A stretch of DNA of 64,000 nt, taken from NCBI GenBank assembly GCA_017163975.1, contig JAFFSR010000221.1, positions 8,246,001 to 8,310,000 of the forward strand. Direction: 5' to 3'. This DNA comes from Anastatus disparis (taxonomy: Eukaryota > Arthropoda > Insecta > Hymenoptera > Eupelmidae). The stretch's first letter is position 1. Each line of letters starts with the position of its first letter. Shown here in pieces: positions 1 to 14,082 of this stretch. The translations under genes and the position numbers were made by a program. The notes under the pieces are model-generated. The model searched no databases, was not told the origin of the DNA, and saw only the letters and a program-made list of their open reading frames with translations.

Positions 1-239
1 GATTAAACGTTACAGTAAAAATCTACTTTAATTACAAAAAAAAATATAAAAATAGTTTCTTAATTGCTAATTTATTTATTAATTATAATTATGTTTTAAA
101 TATATTTTGATCGATGAATTCTTGTTATTGAAGTACGTAACTAAATGTACTTTTCGAAGCTAGTGCATTAAATTATAAATATTCGTGCAATTGATAGGCA
201 CGAAGGTCTTAAGTGTCATCGCAATTGCACAAGTACTTA

Positions 240-330
240 CAATTTTACGCACGCAGTATCCAACAATATTTTTTTGACACCGAGTCTGTAAATTGCGTTG
301 TATAAAAGGCAATTTTACGCACGCAGTATC
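240..330. repeat. 21-bp direct repeat, two copies
   Basis: The 21-base string CAATTTTACGCACGCAGTAT plus a C occurs at 240-260 and again at 310-330, a 70-base period. It is GC-richer than its surroundings, so chance identity is unlikely. It may be part of a decayed repeat element. Confidence 0.6.
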
Positions 331-1318
331 AAAAAAGGTTGTTTTAATTATATTCTTCGATACACTTAACAAAAATTCCTAAATTATCAAAATTATAATA
401 TTTATTTGATGGAAAGTCGTGAAATGTTGAAAAGCTTGTACTAGATTTATATTTATTAAATAATATTGACTTAAAAAAAGAAGAAAAAATATATTATAAA
501 ATAATAATATGAAGGTAATTACGTGCGGTTTTACAAGTATTTATAAATTATATAATATTTCTATTGAATTTTGTATTACGGATTTCATCCGTAGTTAAAA
601 GAAAAAGATTATATTGTGAATAATATAGACGCACAATTTCTTCAGAATGTTCAAATGTAAAATTAAAATGCTCAAGTCGTCAATTAGTAGGTGTATAGAT
701 ATAAAAACTAATAATTTTTGCTTCCACCTGAACAATACTGAGCACTTTATTAATTCGGAAAGCAGACCGAAAGTAAAGCATTTCTTCCGTATAAAATTAG
801 CAAGTAAATAATTTGTCCGTTGAATTCGCATTAATTGACAGTAATATGGCATATTATTACCCCACCAAAGAGAATAATAAAATGCAATAAATTATCAAAT
901 TTTATAACAAATTATTAAAATAATTTCATTTTTTAATGGTAATACATTAAAAAAATCCAAAGAATTTTAATACAAATGTTCTCTTAACCCTAATTATTAC
1001 ACATAAATTTATTTATTTAAAGGAATGTAAAATACCGATATTACAGTTTTATGTATGTTTGATTAAATTAAATTATTTTAGTAATTTAATTGCTTATCTT
1101 TATGTGACTTGCTAATTCCTCAATATAACGCATTTAAAAAAAAATGAATTTTTAAAAATTTGTCCGCTTTTTAAAATTAATAAAGTAATTATATAGTTGA
1201 TGTGGAAGTGAAGCACTGAATGCAACATAAAAATAAGTCTGTCCTAAGCTCACCCTTAGATGAAACATATGACTTTACTCGAAGGTCCCATAGTATATTA
1301 TAACTGTCTATATTAGAG

Positions 1319-1390
1319 CCGGTGAATGGCTTAGTCGGTAGAGCGTTGGATTCATAATCTAGGGGTTCTGAGTTCGTTCGCAAACACAAA
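1319..1390 (+). repeat. degenerate tRNA-like SINE head (copy 1)
   Basis: This matches the 5' tRNA-like part of the SINE family at 2803-3002: an A-box-like GGCTTAGTCGGTAGAG followed by TTGGATTCATAATCT. The B-box region is damaged (GAGTTCGTTCG), and most of the tail after it is missing. It is an old, deleted copy and could not be a working tRNA. Confidence 0.65.
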
Positions 1391-2034
1391 AATAACTGTC
1401 TATAGTACAAAGTGAAACAATGCTTAACATTTTGACTGAAATATGTTGACTGAGCTATAAATAAATTCAATTTATCAGATAATAAGTCGTATATTTAATA
1501 AATTGAGTAAAAAAGTCGTACAAAGATGTGCCAAAAAATTAAATAATGACGCTTATTAAATAATTATAACATAGAAGTAAAAATTCTTTTATGTGTATAT
1601 AATATTTTTTAAATATAATTTAATTTTCTTTATTATAATTACAATATCAAATGTGTATAAAAACCCTAATATTTGTTAATATTATAAATATATAGTGTTA
1701 ACAATGGTGTTTTACAATTTTTTTTTTCATTAATATATTTTTGTCTCCATCAATTTAATCAAAAATATAAATAAAACTGACAATAGATGTATAACATTTG
1801 TACTAAATATTTTCATCAATCTTAATAAATAATAATATGGTGCATAATTTTGTTAAATTTTTTAACCACCTTAAATTAATCATTTCCTAATAATATAGAA
1901 CTTTGAATAAAAATAAAAAATATATTCACCAAAATATGAGTTTTATGTACTATTTTTAAAAATCATAAAACAAATTTAAAAAAAAAAAAATAACAGGAGA
2001 ACATATTTTTAAAAAGTTGCGATTAAATAACTAC

Positions 2035-2129
2035 TTTTTTGACACTCCGTGCGCGAAGCTCAATTTCGCGCACGCTATACAAAGTGACACGTGCGAAAAT
2101 GGAGCTTCTTACACGTCGTGTCAAAAAAT
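2035..2129. repeat. foldback element, first palindrome
   Basis: The left arm starts TTTTTTGACAC and runs on through GAAGCTC and TTTCGCGCACG. The right arm, read in reverse complement, has TTTTTTGACAC, GAAGCTCC and TTTTCGCACG in the same order. The arms are imperfect, about 40 bases each, around a short centre. It directly abuts a second palindrome, and the pair looks like one compound MITE-like element. Confidence 0.65.
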
Positions 2130-2130
2130 A

Positions 2131-2253
2131 TTGTTCGATACTCGTGCGAGAAAGTGATTTCTTCCTCGTGTGACCTTTTCACCCTCGCTTCGCTCGGGCG
2201 CAAACCGCCACACGAGTAAAAAATCATTCTCACGCACTAGTATCGAAAAATAC
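2131..2253. repeat. foldback element, second palindrome
   Basis: The left arm TTCGATACTCGTGCGAGAA, extended to CTCGTGTG, pairs with a right arm that reads TTCGATACTAGTGCGTGAGA and so on in reverse complement. The tip carries CCCTCGCTTCGCTCGGGC, itself a palindrome. A similar GC-rich tip occurs in the element at 33.89-34.15 kb, which suggests one non-autonomous family. Confidence 0.7.
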
Positions 2254-2802
2254 TATTATTATCTGAATTTTAATACTAGATTTTCAGGTATGAAAATTAA
2301 TTTATGGTCAATATAGAACACCCGATAAATAAAGTGAATGGTATAAAGGTCGTCATGTCATGCTTTGCTTCAATAATTTTTGAAAAGTATTAAATTTTTA
2401 GAATTTGAAATATGTAAATTTCAAAAACTATTGAAGCAAAGTATGCTGTTTTTCTTCCATTTCCTGTATATATTTTAAGTATACTATATGGGATGTTATC
2501 GTGGGACATTAAATAAATTAAAATTGATGATATGCATATAAAATTATATACTGATAAAAAATTTTTTAAATTGTTTTTTTTTTCTTTCATCTTTTTATTA
2601 GACATTTAAAAAATTAAATATTTATTTTACAAAGAGATAAATATATTCGTTGAAAAAAATTGTTTATACTTGTTTAAAAATTTACAGTTTGTATATAAAT
2701 ATTAAAACAAAAATATTTGAAACCTTTTTATAAACAGTTCGAAATATACGAGCTTTAAAAATATTCATAAATAGCTTATTTTACTTAAAATCTTATGTTC
2801 GA

Positions 2803-3002
2803 GGTTGTCAGTGGCTCACTCGGTAGAGTGTTGGATTCATTATCTCGAAGATTCGAGTTCGAATCCCGCTCTCGGCGGCCGATTGATACAAGCACCACTG
2901 TATACGTTATACGTGCTTTGTTCACAAACACTAATAACCTCTGTCGCTAATTAGCATCGTAATAATGGCATAAATACAGCGACCTTAAATAAAATTTTTA
3001 AA
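2803..3002 (+). repeat. tRNA-derived SINE, full length (copy 2)
   Basis: The head contains an RNA polymerase III A box (TGGCTCACTCGGTAGAG) and a B box (GAGTTCGAATCC). Between them TTCATTATC corresponds to the anticodon loop, best compared with elongator tRNA-Met (CAT). A non-tRNA body follows, with ACAAGCACCACTGTA and CTAATTAGCATCG, and then an A-rich end. The copy is flanked by a 16-base target-site duplication with one mismatch, at 2787-2802 and 3003-3018. This shows insertion by target-primed reverse transcription, presumably using a LINE partner that is not in the window. Confidence 0.85.
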
Positions 3003-3418
3003 AAATCTTATGTTTGATACGACTATACTGTGTACTAAATAAATATTTCAAGCTTAATATTTTACAGCCTGAATATCAGTATGCAACTATATTTTTTTTT
3101 TATCAACATCAAAATTAAATTATGCAATCAATGACACGATTTAAGTGCGCACATGATTTTTACATGATTAACACATTGAATACTTAAACAAATAGTCACA
3201 AAACATACTATATGTCACATATTCCCATAAATACAGTCATGACATTTCTTTTTGATTATCAGATCCTCTTGATAATTGAGGAAAAGACTCAGTTAAAATT
3301 GAGGATTCATAGAGATAGTAATTTTTCCTAAAATTCTTCTAATTCTTTTTATAAATTAGCTCCTGACGATTGAATTACGAAATTTCTGAAATTTAAAATG
3401 AATTCGTTAATTAATATG

Positions 3419-6007
3419 TTAGCTTTGTATAAGGATTAAAATTATTATATATTTTTCATACTCAATAATTCTAGGTAAGTCTTTATATCGACATATATAT
3501 TTATGTCCAAGACCGAGAGAAGAGCTTATTCTCGTCATTTGTATTCGATTATGAGTGTCCGCGTGTAATGCTTTTCCAGCAATAAAAAGCTAAAATATTT
3601 AAATTTAATATGCGTTATGAAGAAAATGGTATTTATTAAATAAAAAAAGATTACCTTTTCACCCAAAGAAAATGGTACGACATTATCATCTTCTGCATGC
3701 AAAATCATAATTGGACATTGAATTTTCCCAATATGCTTGTCTGATTCAAATCTCAATTCATTGTCATATAGAGGTTGGACAATCATCCAATGAAACCAAG
3801 GCAAATGTTTGAATATCTATAAATATAGAAAATTATTTTATGATTTATGTATATTTTTCTATAAATAAAATTGAACGTGATGAAATTTTGAGATACCTGA
3901 GCAAATGGATGCTCCGTTATTTCATCAGCAAGATTATTAAATGGAGATTCTAAAAATAATCCTGCCGGATGTATACCATTGTTAGCAAGAATGGCAAGTA
4001 CATGAGATGATACACTAAAATAAAAATTTATAGAAAAATTTTAAAAACTTTTTTTTCATATTTTTAGATTATTTTAAGATTATTGTTTTTACAATAATAA
4101 TTTTATAAAATTTAAATTTTTTTATAAAAATTACAGTTTTATAACAGTGATACGACAGATAAATAAAAGAGTAAAATACACAATAATTCTATATACTATA
4201 TTTTTTTCTATTTTTTATTTACTTACCCTGTACCAAGAGAATGACCCCAAACAAATATTGGAGCAGAGTTATTTACAGTTTTTATCAGCCATTCAAGTAC
4301 AAATTTACTATCATTGACAACTCCCATTTCAGAAAGGTCAACATTATCACTATCACCATAGCCTGTAATTAAGTAGTTCAAAAGAAGTATTTCCTCCTAC
4401 AAGTGGCTAATTAATGATAACTAATAATAAATGATTTTATACTCACTCCGATAATCAAAGCATATCACATGAAAATCAAGTCTTTGAAATAACTGATAAA
4501 GTTCTAGCCTATGACTGCTTGCTCTGTTACCACTATTTCCATGCATATATAAGAATACTGGTCTGCTAGCATTTCTTAATAATATTTCGTAATCTTCATC
4601 ACTTTCAGGAATGCTTTGATTCAGCACGGATTGTGGCAATACTTGCCTGTAATTTTAAATATCAAACAAGTATTAAATATTAACATATTAAATTATAATA
4701 TTGCTTTTTAAGCAAATTTTTATTCATTATTGATTATTTAAAAATTTATTTAAAAACATTTTCAAAATAAAATTATTCAAGTGTTATTGTTTGTGCCACT
4801 TACCATGCTCCAATTTTGACATCCTCATCTGTAGTTAAATAAAAGTTTCTCGTGCCCTTCATTCCAACTATTTCAGGTTTTGAAATGTCTATGCCAATTG
4901 GCCAATGCACTGTTAAAGTTAAAATGAAATTTATTATTTATATGTTTAATTAATATTTTTTAATATTAAATTTTATATTTTATAAAACTTACCAAAGTTT
5001 AGAAATAGTATTTTTTTTTGTATTTGATAAGAATATCGGAAAACAAGTGGAAGTAATCCAAATAAAAAAATGTAGATGCAGATTGACACTTTCATGGTCC
5101 ATAGCAAAAATCTATAATATATTTGTCATAAGTAATAATTTTAAAAAATTTTTACACAACATTTGCTTATCACAATGACAATATCAAACAAATTTTACAT
5201 TAAACATAAAGAAAAATATAAATTATAAATTTGACTTTTAAAAAATTAATGGATAAAATAAAAATAATTTTAGCATGCTTACAAAACAAAACAGTTTGCA
5301 TGGGAAAATAAAACGTGTCACACAAGATGCGATATATGAATTTATTTCACAATATTTATAATCCAAGATCAGTCTCTTGATTTAATTTTAGTGTTCCATT
5401 TTTTTTAATCATTTATTTATTTATAACATTATATAATACATACATTTATTATAAAAGTACATTATATAACTTTCATTTTCTAGTCTAACTAAACTTTTTA
5501 TGTAAAAAGAAAATCAATACAGCGACTATACACTCATACACTATTCTAAATATAATGAACGTTTTTTATTAGTTTAACACAACTTCAAAATTAAAACCTT
5601 GATGTTATAAAGTTATTTCAGATTTTAGAGACAATATTTCGTTACAATATAATATGAAATTAAACAGTTTATTATTATAAATATAACAAACGATTCACAA
5701 TTAAACAAACATAATATTTAAAATATACTAAACAACATTGTAGAGAACACATGGACAAAAATGGAAGAAAATCAATTTAAGTACAAAGACAGCCGTCGAC
5801 TTTGATTATAAAACACCTTCCAAGGATACATTAATTCTGATAATCTCAACTGACGACAATTCACACAGGACAAAGTCGACGTCTTATGTGCCATTAAAAA
5901 AAAATTTACAAAAACCCTATAATTTATAAAACTTACATTCCATTATACCAAAAATCAGCCATGATGACAGGTACCATTGTTGTTAAAAATAGATAGCTTG
6001 CTCTCAT
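3419..6007 (-). CDS. ABHD12: ABHD12-like lysophosphatidylserine/monoacylglycerol lipase
   Basis: This is a membrane-anchored alpha/beta-hydrolase of the ABHD12 family, which hydrolyses lysophosphatidylserine and related lipids at the ER face. The exons on the minus strand are 6007-5937, 5111-4993, 4909-4804, 4646-4447, 4362-4227, 4014-3897, 3816-3655 and 3589-3419. All junctions are GT-AG and the phases add up to 360 aa. Hydrophobic segments lie at about residues 5-18 and 32-49. The oxyanion motif HGNSGNR is near 134 and the nucleophile elbow GHSLG has Ser207. The acid motif is LHAEDDNVVPF (Asp293 or Asp294), and His333 lies in GHKY. The LESPF and DLPRII motifs also match the family. Human ABHD12 is 398 aa. 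Exons 2-8 are firm. The first exon rests on an ATG with an upstream in-frame stop and a phase-matched donor, so it is less certain. Confidence 0.88.
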
Positions 6008-8059
6008 ATTTATTAGTTATTATTTTAGTATTATATATGATTTGTAAAGCCTGATGTCCTGTTATATGGTTTACTGGCAATAGTTGATTATTTAAATTAC
6101 ACTTATGTTTCTTAGGAAGTGCATTTTGAATTAAAATTTTTAATACCTAAGCATAAGTATGAAGCCATTATTATATACTGACTGACTCTGTACCAAAAAA
6201 GAGGATATTTTCTATTTCACATACAAAGGGATGACTCATGTATATGATTAATTTATAAGCTCATATAGGAGTTTAACTGTAGTACATATGAAAGAAGTTC
6301 ACAAATGTGGGTATTTTTTATGAATTTAGGAGAAATATATATTAGAGATGTTTTTAATATTTAAAATTTTCTAAATATTTCATTTAAAATTGAATAATTT
6401 ATAATACATACAGAAAAATAAAAATGAAATCTTGAAAAATTTTTAAACATGCTATTGATAGATTATTATATAAATGATTTTTTTTAATAGAATTATATAA
6501 TAATATAGATTATAAACATTTTTAAACAGTTTAGTAACGGAACAATGAATCTAATTTAATTTTTATATTTAATTCAAGTCATACCTTACATATGTATATA
6601 TATATATATCTCCTTAATTTTATTAATCAAACAATGAAATTCATGAAAAAAACCAATAATTAAAGGAAGTATTAAATAACGACGACTGTCTTTAAAAACT
6701 ACAAAACAATAATTTTTTACGTAAATAATTATAGTACATGAGTAATGTACATCAAAATACTGTGTCTAAATGATAAAAAAAAAAGATAACACAAGTGTAT
6801 TATTGTCGTACCTTGGAAACTTCATAGTTTTTTCTTGTCGTACAAATAACTTAGGAACTTAACTTGAACTTTTTAAAAAATTGTAATGACATAATACTTG
6901 TCCAACATTTATTGATATATTTAACTTTTATAAAGTATTTTATATCGTAAGATGAAAGTCAAGGTTATTAGTGTTATGTAAACTATCTAATTATTCAAAA
7001 AATTTGATGATTTATAATATTAAAATAATAATTGAATTTTCTAATTTAAAAATTTGTTTATTTCCTCAAAATTAAAAATATTAATATTATCCATTTTATC
7101 CTCTTTGAACATAAATTGAGTTAAAGATTATTAATTTAATAAGAACTTTTAAAACCCATAATAACACAAGAATAAATTATACAACATACATAATACAATT
7201 TCCAAATTAGATTGATTATTCTAAAAATATTAACTAATTATCCTTGAAATAAAATAAAAATACCTTTTAATAAAACGCTTCTTTGGTAGATAATAACGCA
7301 TAATATGTAAAAAATTTGTATACTTGAAGAAAACCAAAACGTATAACGAAGAATCTAGAAAAACGCTTGGAATGGCAAAAAAAAATAGGATGATAATAAA
7401 AAAAGTTGTTTTTTAAATTTATATAATTTGCACTTCACCTAAGTTCACTTATGTCCTTTACATCAACTTCTACACCAGAAAGGTTGTATAAAGAAATTGT
7501 TCCATTGAATTTTGAGTCCTTATTTAAAACTATTCAAAACTTCATGGAAATATTCTCTTCTCCACACCTGTTTAGATCTTATTAATTCGAAAGTCAAACT
7601 AAAAAGTGAAAATCATTGAAGCGCTACTTTTTCTTGCGTATTACAAATATATTACATTTACATTACATTCTATGAAATTCATATACATCCATAAAATAAT
7701 CATGTATATAGGCTTGTATAGCAGAACGCGCATGACAGAAGGCTCGAAAAAAAAAAGAAAAAATGTTATGAACATATATTTCATGAAATAGTAAAACGAT
7801 GTAGAGGGAAGTCATATATGGCAAAAAATGATCGTTATCAGCTGTCTATTTCACCGTTTCGAATTTATAATATATTTTCTATTATTATTAATGTTGATTA
7901 TACTTAAAATTTTAATAGTTTTTTATACTTTATTATGAAAAATATATTTTAATTATTAATTTAATGAACTTCATCTTTAGTATTACTTTATACAATAAAA
8001 TTTCCAAAGTTAAAAATTTATAAACAAGTTTATTCAAAATATTGTATAATAGTATACAT

Positions 8060-8476
8060 CATGCAACGAGGAAATAAAGTCGAGTATTTTTCCTAAGGAG
8101 AGTGAGTGAACTCCCCGAGGAAAGAATAGACTTTACTCCCGAATTGCATAATGGGGCTTTATTCCTACCTCAATAGTGGACACTTTATTAACTTTAAAAA
8201 ATGGCCTATATAAGAAAAATGAAACTTAAATTTTAATATTTTTTAATATATCGATTTTTATTGAAATTTGATATTTTTCTAATCATTATTAATAATTTTT
8301 TAATAAATAATTTAATATGATATTTTATTAATATAATATCAAAATTTCAATTATTTATTGAATTTGATAAGTTCCTAATTTAATGGGAATAAAGTACTTT
8401 ATTCCCGCTAAATTTTAGAAATCAGTTATTTCGAGTTAATAAAAAAACCCATTATGGTTAAGGTAGGAATAAAATA
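8060..8476. repeat. foldback MITE, family with 24.2 and 34.4 kb copies (copy 1)
   Basis: The segment TTATTCCTACCTCAATAGTG near 8160 is inverted relative to GGTTAAGGTAGGAATAA near 8457. A smaller palindrome (AATAAAGTCGAG against AGACTTTACT) lies at the left end. The interior is AT-rich and has no coding capacity. The same inverted segments and the same left palindrome recur at 24.2 and 34.4 kb, so this is an interspersed non-autonomous family. Confidence 0.7.
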
Positions 8477-8779
8477 ATACTAATAAAATTTAAGTAGATT
8501 ATATCTTATTTTTAAGCTTTAAAATCGACAGAAATTTTTAAATAAATATACAATTAAAAAAATACATATATTTCTAAATTATTTATTTCTTACCATTTAA
8601 TGTTACAATATATTTCCGTTTTTTTATATATATATTCAGTCCTACTTTTTACATGTATAAAAAATTTAAATAAATATTTCAAACTTTTTTCAAATTAAAT
8701 TTTTTTTAATACAAATATATATTTATACAAAATTAGTAAAAATCTTTTTTCAACAGGAAATAAAGCAAGTGATAAAAAG

Positions 8780-9370
8780 AGTTCTAACTTTGGGATGATT
8801 TTTATACACCAAATTCAATGCTCAACTTTTTTAAAGTTAGAAGCAATTTTATCTAAATTTTAAGACTTTTTAGAAAAATTTTATATTGACTTAATATTAT
8901 ATAGTTTTTTTAACTAATAATAATAATTCTAAAAGATTATTACCAAATTTATATGAAAGTTGAGATCAAAATCTTTTTATTAAAAAATAATTTGTTCACA
9001 AAAAATTACCTTGATTCACTTTAATTCAGGATTAATTTTTTATGTAAATTATATGTCAAATTTGTGTATTATTTTTATTCTTTCATAACTTTTAAAAAAA
9101 ATTAAGCTCACAAAACTTATTTTTAAACAAAAGATTTGGATTTTAACTTTTATATAATTTTGGTAAAAAGCTAATAGTATTATTATAAGTTAAAATATTG
9201 ATGTTAAAGTCAAAGTAAATCCGTTAACTTGCCATAAGGAGCGCTACCACGCTCCCTGATTTTTAAACATCTAAGAAGCTCATAACTTAAAAAAAATTGA
9301 ACTGCAGGTCTAATAGATCTCATTTTCTAAATAAGTTTTTATAAGAAAAATTATCCCAAAGTTAAAAGAA
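8780..9370. repeat. long imperfect AT-rich inverted repeat
   Basis: The segment CTAACTTTGGGATGATTTTT near 8785 pairs with ATTATCCCAAAGTTAAAAG near 9350. Further in, ATTACCAAATTTATATGAAA near 8940 pairs with a stretch near 9160 (TTTTATATAATTTTGGTAAA). The two pairings share a centre near 9.06-9.07 kb, so the whole 0.6 kb can fold on itself with mismatches. A GC-rich mini-palindrome, GGAGCG-CTACCA-CGCTCC, sits at 9238-9255. It is probably a decayed foldback transposon. Confidence 0.55.
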
Positions 9371-9695
9371 AATTTAAGGCCCAAGCTCCTAACAATCTCC
9401 TTGCAATATTTTGAAAAGTATATATATATATGAGAAACTGAGTATTATTATTGCTGAAAATATTAAATTTTTAAATTTATATATAAATATATATACAGCC
9501 ATATAATGTTTGTATATATAGAGTCATTATAATATATATTTGTGAAATTCTTATACATAAATATGATTTTTTAATAGAAATAAAAAATCATATTTTACAC
9601 TTTAACAATACTATATTTTTAATACAAAGATTTACCAATCTAACAAAAGTTCGAAGTAATTTAAATAAAAAATTATTATTTTAGCATTTGACATA

Positions 9696-11331
9696 CTAAA
9701 AACCATATTTTGATCTTGTCTGTTGTCGGCTTGCTTTATTCTGAGCCCACTGACTTTTCAATTCTAATTCCATAGCTTTAGCTTGATGTGCCAAATATGT
9801 GATTTGATGTTTTTTCTTTGATTGTCCACTAGGTCCAGATCCAGCAGATATAGGCCTACGAACTGGCTCTTCTGTAAGTGCCTTAACTAACCATTCTCTT
9901 TCATCTGGTTTTATATCTTCACCATTGATTTCAACAATGTCTACATTATTAAATTCATTCTTCCGTTTGACTCCTCTTTTTCCACATAAGTATTCAATAG
10001 CTTTTTCATCAAAAGCTACATTTCCGTGAGAATCAACATTATATTCTTGCTCAGGCACTGGTAACTTGGGTCCAACTTCCGCTTTGTTTTTCAATATTAT
10101 TTCTTCTTTGGGAAGATTCATTACATTACTAACTAATCTTTTATCTGATTCAATCGTCACATCTTCTTTAATTGGAACTTCTACTTCAATGTTATCCAAT
10201 GTGTTTGAAGAAGATAAAGCTGCAATAGCTTCAATATCAACTTTGCTTAGAGTTGGTGATTTGTCATAAGGTGTTTTTGTAGGAGTTGACAAAGAAAAGA
10301 AATCCATTCCAGATGATGTTCCTTTATCCTCTTCTTCTTCTGAATCTGAATTATAACTTGATAAGGATTTAAGTGTTGAAGTCATTGGTTTTGACAGTAG
10401 AGTAGGTTTTTGTATCCTCTTTATAGTTTGTGTAACAGTTATTGTACTGGTTAATTTATTTGTTTCAATAGGTTTCTTTGTTAATATATGAGGAACCATT
10501 GAATTTGCTTTTGTTGAAATTGTTGCACTTTTTGGTGGTGGAAGCATACCAATAAGACCTGATCCTTTCTAAAATTTAATGAAAATTTAAATACTATTAT
10601 TTGTTATATATTAAAAGGAAACAATTTTAAAAAATTAAATATACCTGTGATGGTTTTGAACTTCTTTTATCTTCATTTCCATGTTCGTCATCCATATCTT
10701 TAAACTAGTTTGAAAAATAATTATTAGTTATAATTCATACTGATACTTTTATTAACTATAATTTGATAAATAAGAATATAATATAAAATATGTATTTTAA
10801 TCTGTCAGATGAATAATATTGTAATGAGTAGTACAAATGTACACAAGAGAGAAAATAAAGGTTTTAATATAAAACTAACTTATTTCATAAAATGTCAATT
10901 TAAAAATTGCTTATACTTACATCTGATAACGATGGAATAGTTATTCTTGTTGGCCCTTTTTCTTTTTTAGGTGGCTTTTCAATATTGCCATAATTAATTT
11001 TTTTTGGTATGGAAGCAAGATCAGCTTCTTCAATGAATTTATCATTGTCTTCAGTTGCTTTTGGTTTTGGTAATGCACCAAAATCAAGATTTTTTTCTTT
11101 TACATCATCTATTTGTACATTATTTACAAGTATGTGTGATTTGTTATCTATATTTTGTACATTATTTATATCCTCAACTTTATCTTGAGTCTTTATTTCT
11201 TGTGATTCTGTACTTTTTATTTCATTTATGTTTTTTTCAGGTATATTTTGAATTTCCACATTCGTTAACTTTTCATTGATTTCCTCCTCACTTTCACTAT
11301 CACTACTACCATAAGCAGCTACTAAACTCAT
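9696..11331 (-). CDS. PRCC: PRCC-family spliceosome-associated protein
   Basis: This is the homologue of human PRCC (proline-rich protein of papillary renal cell carcinoma), a nuclear protein found with spliceosomes and linked to the mitotic checkpoint through MAD2B. The exons on the minus strand are 11331-10921, 10704-10645 and 10568-9696, giving 447 aa. It opens with MSLVAAYGSSDSESEEE, matching the family start MSLVAYASSDESE. The middle is acidic, low-complexity and probably disordered, with an LPKPK-like motif and GLIGMLPPPK. The diagnostic C-terminus holds KKKHQITYLAHQAKAMELEL and ends in RSKYGF. The ATG is the first in the transcript and lies 552 bases from the divergent Rpt4 start. Human PRCC is similarly sized but far richer in proline. 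Confidence 0.9.
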
Positions 11332-11883
11332 TTTTATAAAATAAAATTATATTACAGCTTTAAATCTAACAATGATAAAGTAAATAAATTTTAATAGTTT
11401 AAGCAATTTTTGACATAAGTTTTGTTACTGTGTTTATTGTACAGGGTTATGTCTTTACGTAGAAAAAATTAGTACTCCTCTCTCCGGTTGGTCACCAAAA
11501 GCGTTCGCAATCAGTAGATCAGTACGCGCGCCACTGTCCAGCTGTGTAGGGATTGCGCACCAGTAATGCGTCGTAGATTTTTGTATTTTGATTAAAATAA
11601 TAAGTAAATGTAATAAAATAAATTAATAACTTTGATTGGGCTGCTTTTAATTAAATAGTAAAGTATATTAATAAGTTCATTTGATAAATATGGTCCATTT
11701 TAAAAATATTATTCTTTTTCGAATTTATAAATACTGAATACTTTGAAAGTCTTTGGTTTAAAGAAAAATCCGCTGGGGGATTCAGTTCTGGTTCTGACAT
11801 TTATTTAGAAGTTTGCTTTTTAATTTGAATCTGTACAAATTACTAGTTCAGTGCTCAACGATTATACAGCAAAATAAGCGAAA
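11332..11883. promoter_or_regulatory. shared head-to-head promoter of PRCC and Rpt4
   Basis: These 552 bases separate two divergent start codons. A GC-richer core at about 11475-11575, with CpGs in GTACGCGCGCCACTG and GGGATTGCGCACC, stands out from AT-rich flanks and is the likely bidirectional promoter. I see no clear TATA box. Confidence 0.6.

Positions 11884-14082
<2,199 letters not shown>

Larger units (their letters stand above)
1..3418. other. gene-free AT-rich left flank
   Basis: I see no coding exon here on either strand. The short open frames lack recognisable domains and splice context. The stretch holds a short direct repeat near 240-330, a degenerate SINE head near 1.32 kb, a double foldback at 2.03-2.25 kb and a full-length SINE at 2.80-3.00 kb. 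The 3' untranslated region of the ABHD12-like gene, read on the minus strand, must occupy some of 3.2-3.4 kb, but I cannot place its end. Confidence 0.6.
6008..9695. other. intergenic, AT-rich, repeat-bearing
   Basis: I find no convincing exon here. It should contain the ABHD12 5' leader and promoter (reading leftward), which I cannot locate, and the PRCC 3' untranslated region near 9.6 kb. It contains a MITE at 8.06-8.48 kb and a large AT-rich inverted repeat at 8.78-9.37 kb. The open frame at 7606-7791 is lysine/isoleucine-rich and matches nothing I know. Confidence 0.5.

Noticed and set aside
2803..2880. Possible functional tRNA-Met gene
   Set aside because: The A and B boxes and CAT-like loop are present, but the acceptor stem does not pair, a family-specific body and A-rich tail follow, and target duplications flank it. 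It is a SINE.
10066..10269. Plus-strand frame of 67 codons inside PRCC
   Set aside because: It is the antisense shadow of PRCC exon 3, which has clear family identity on the minus strand.
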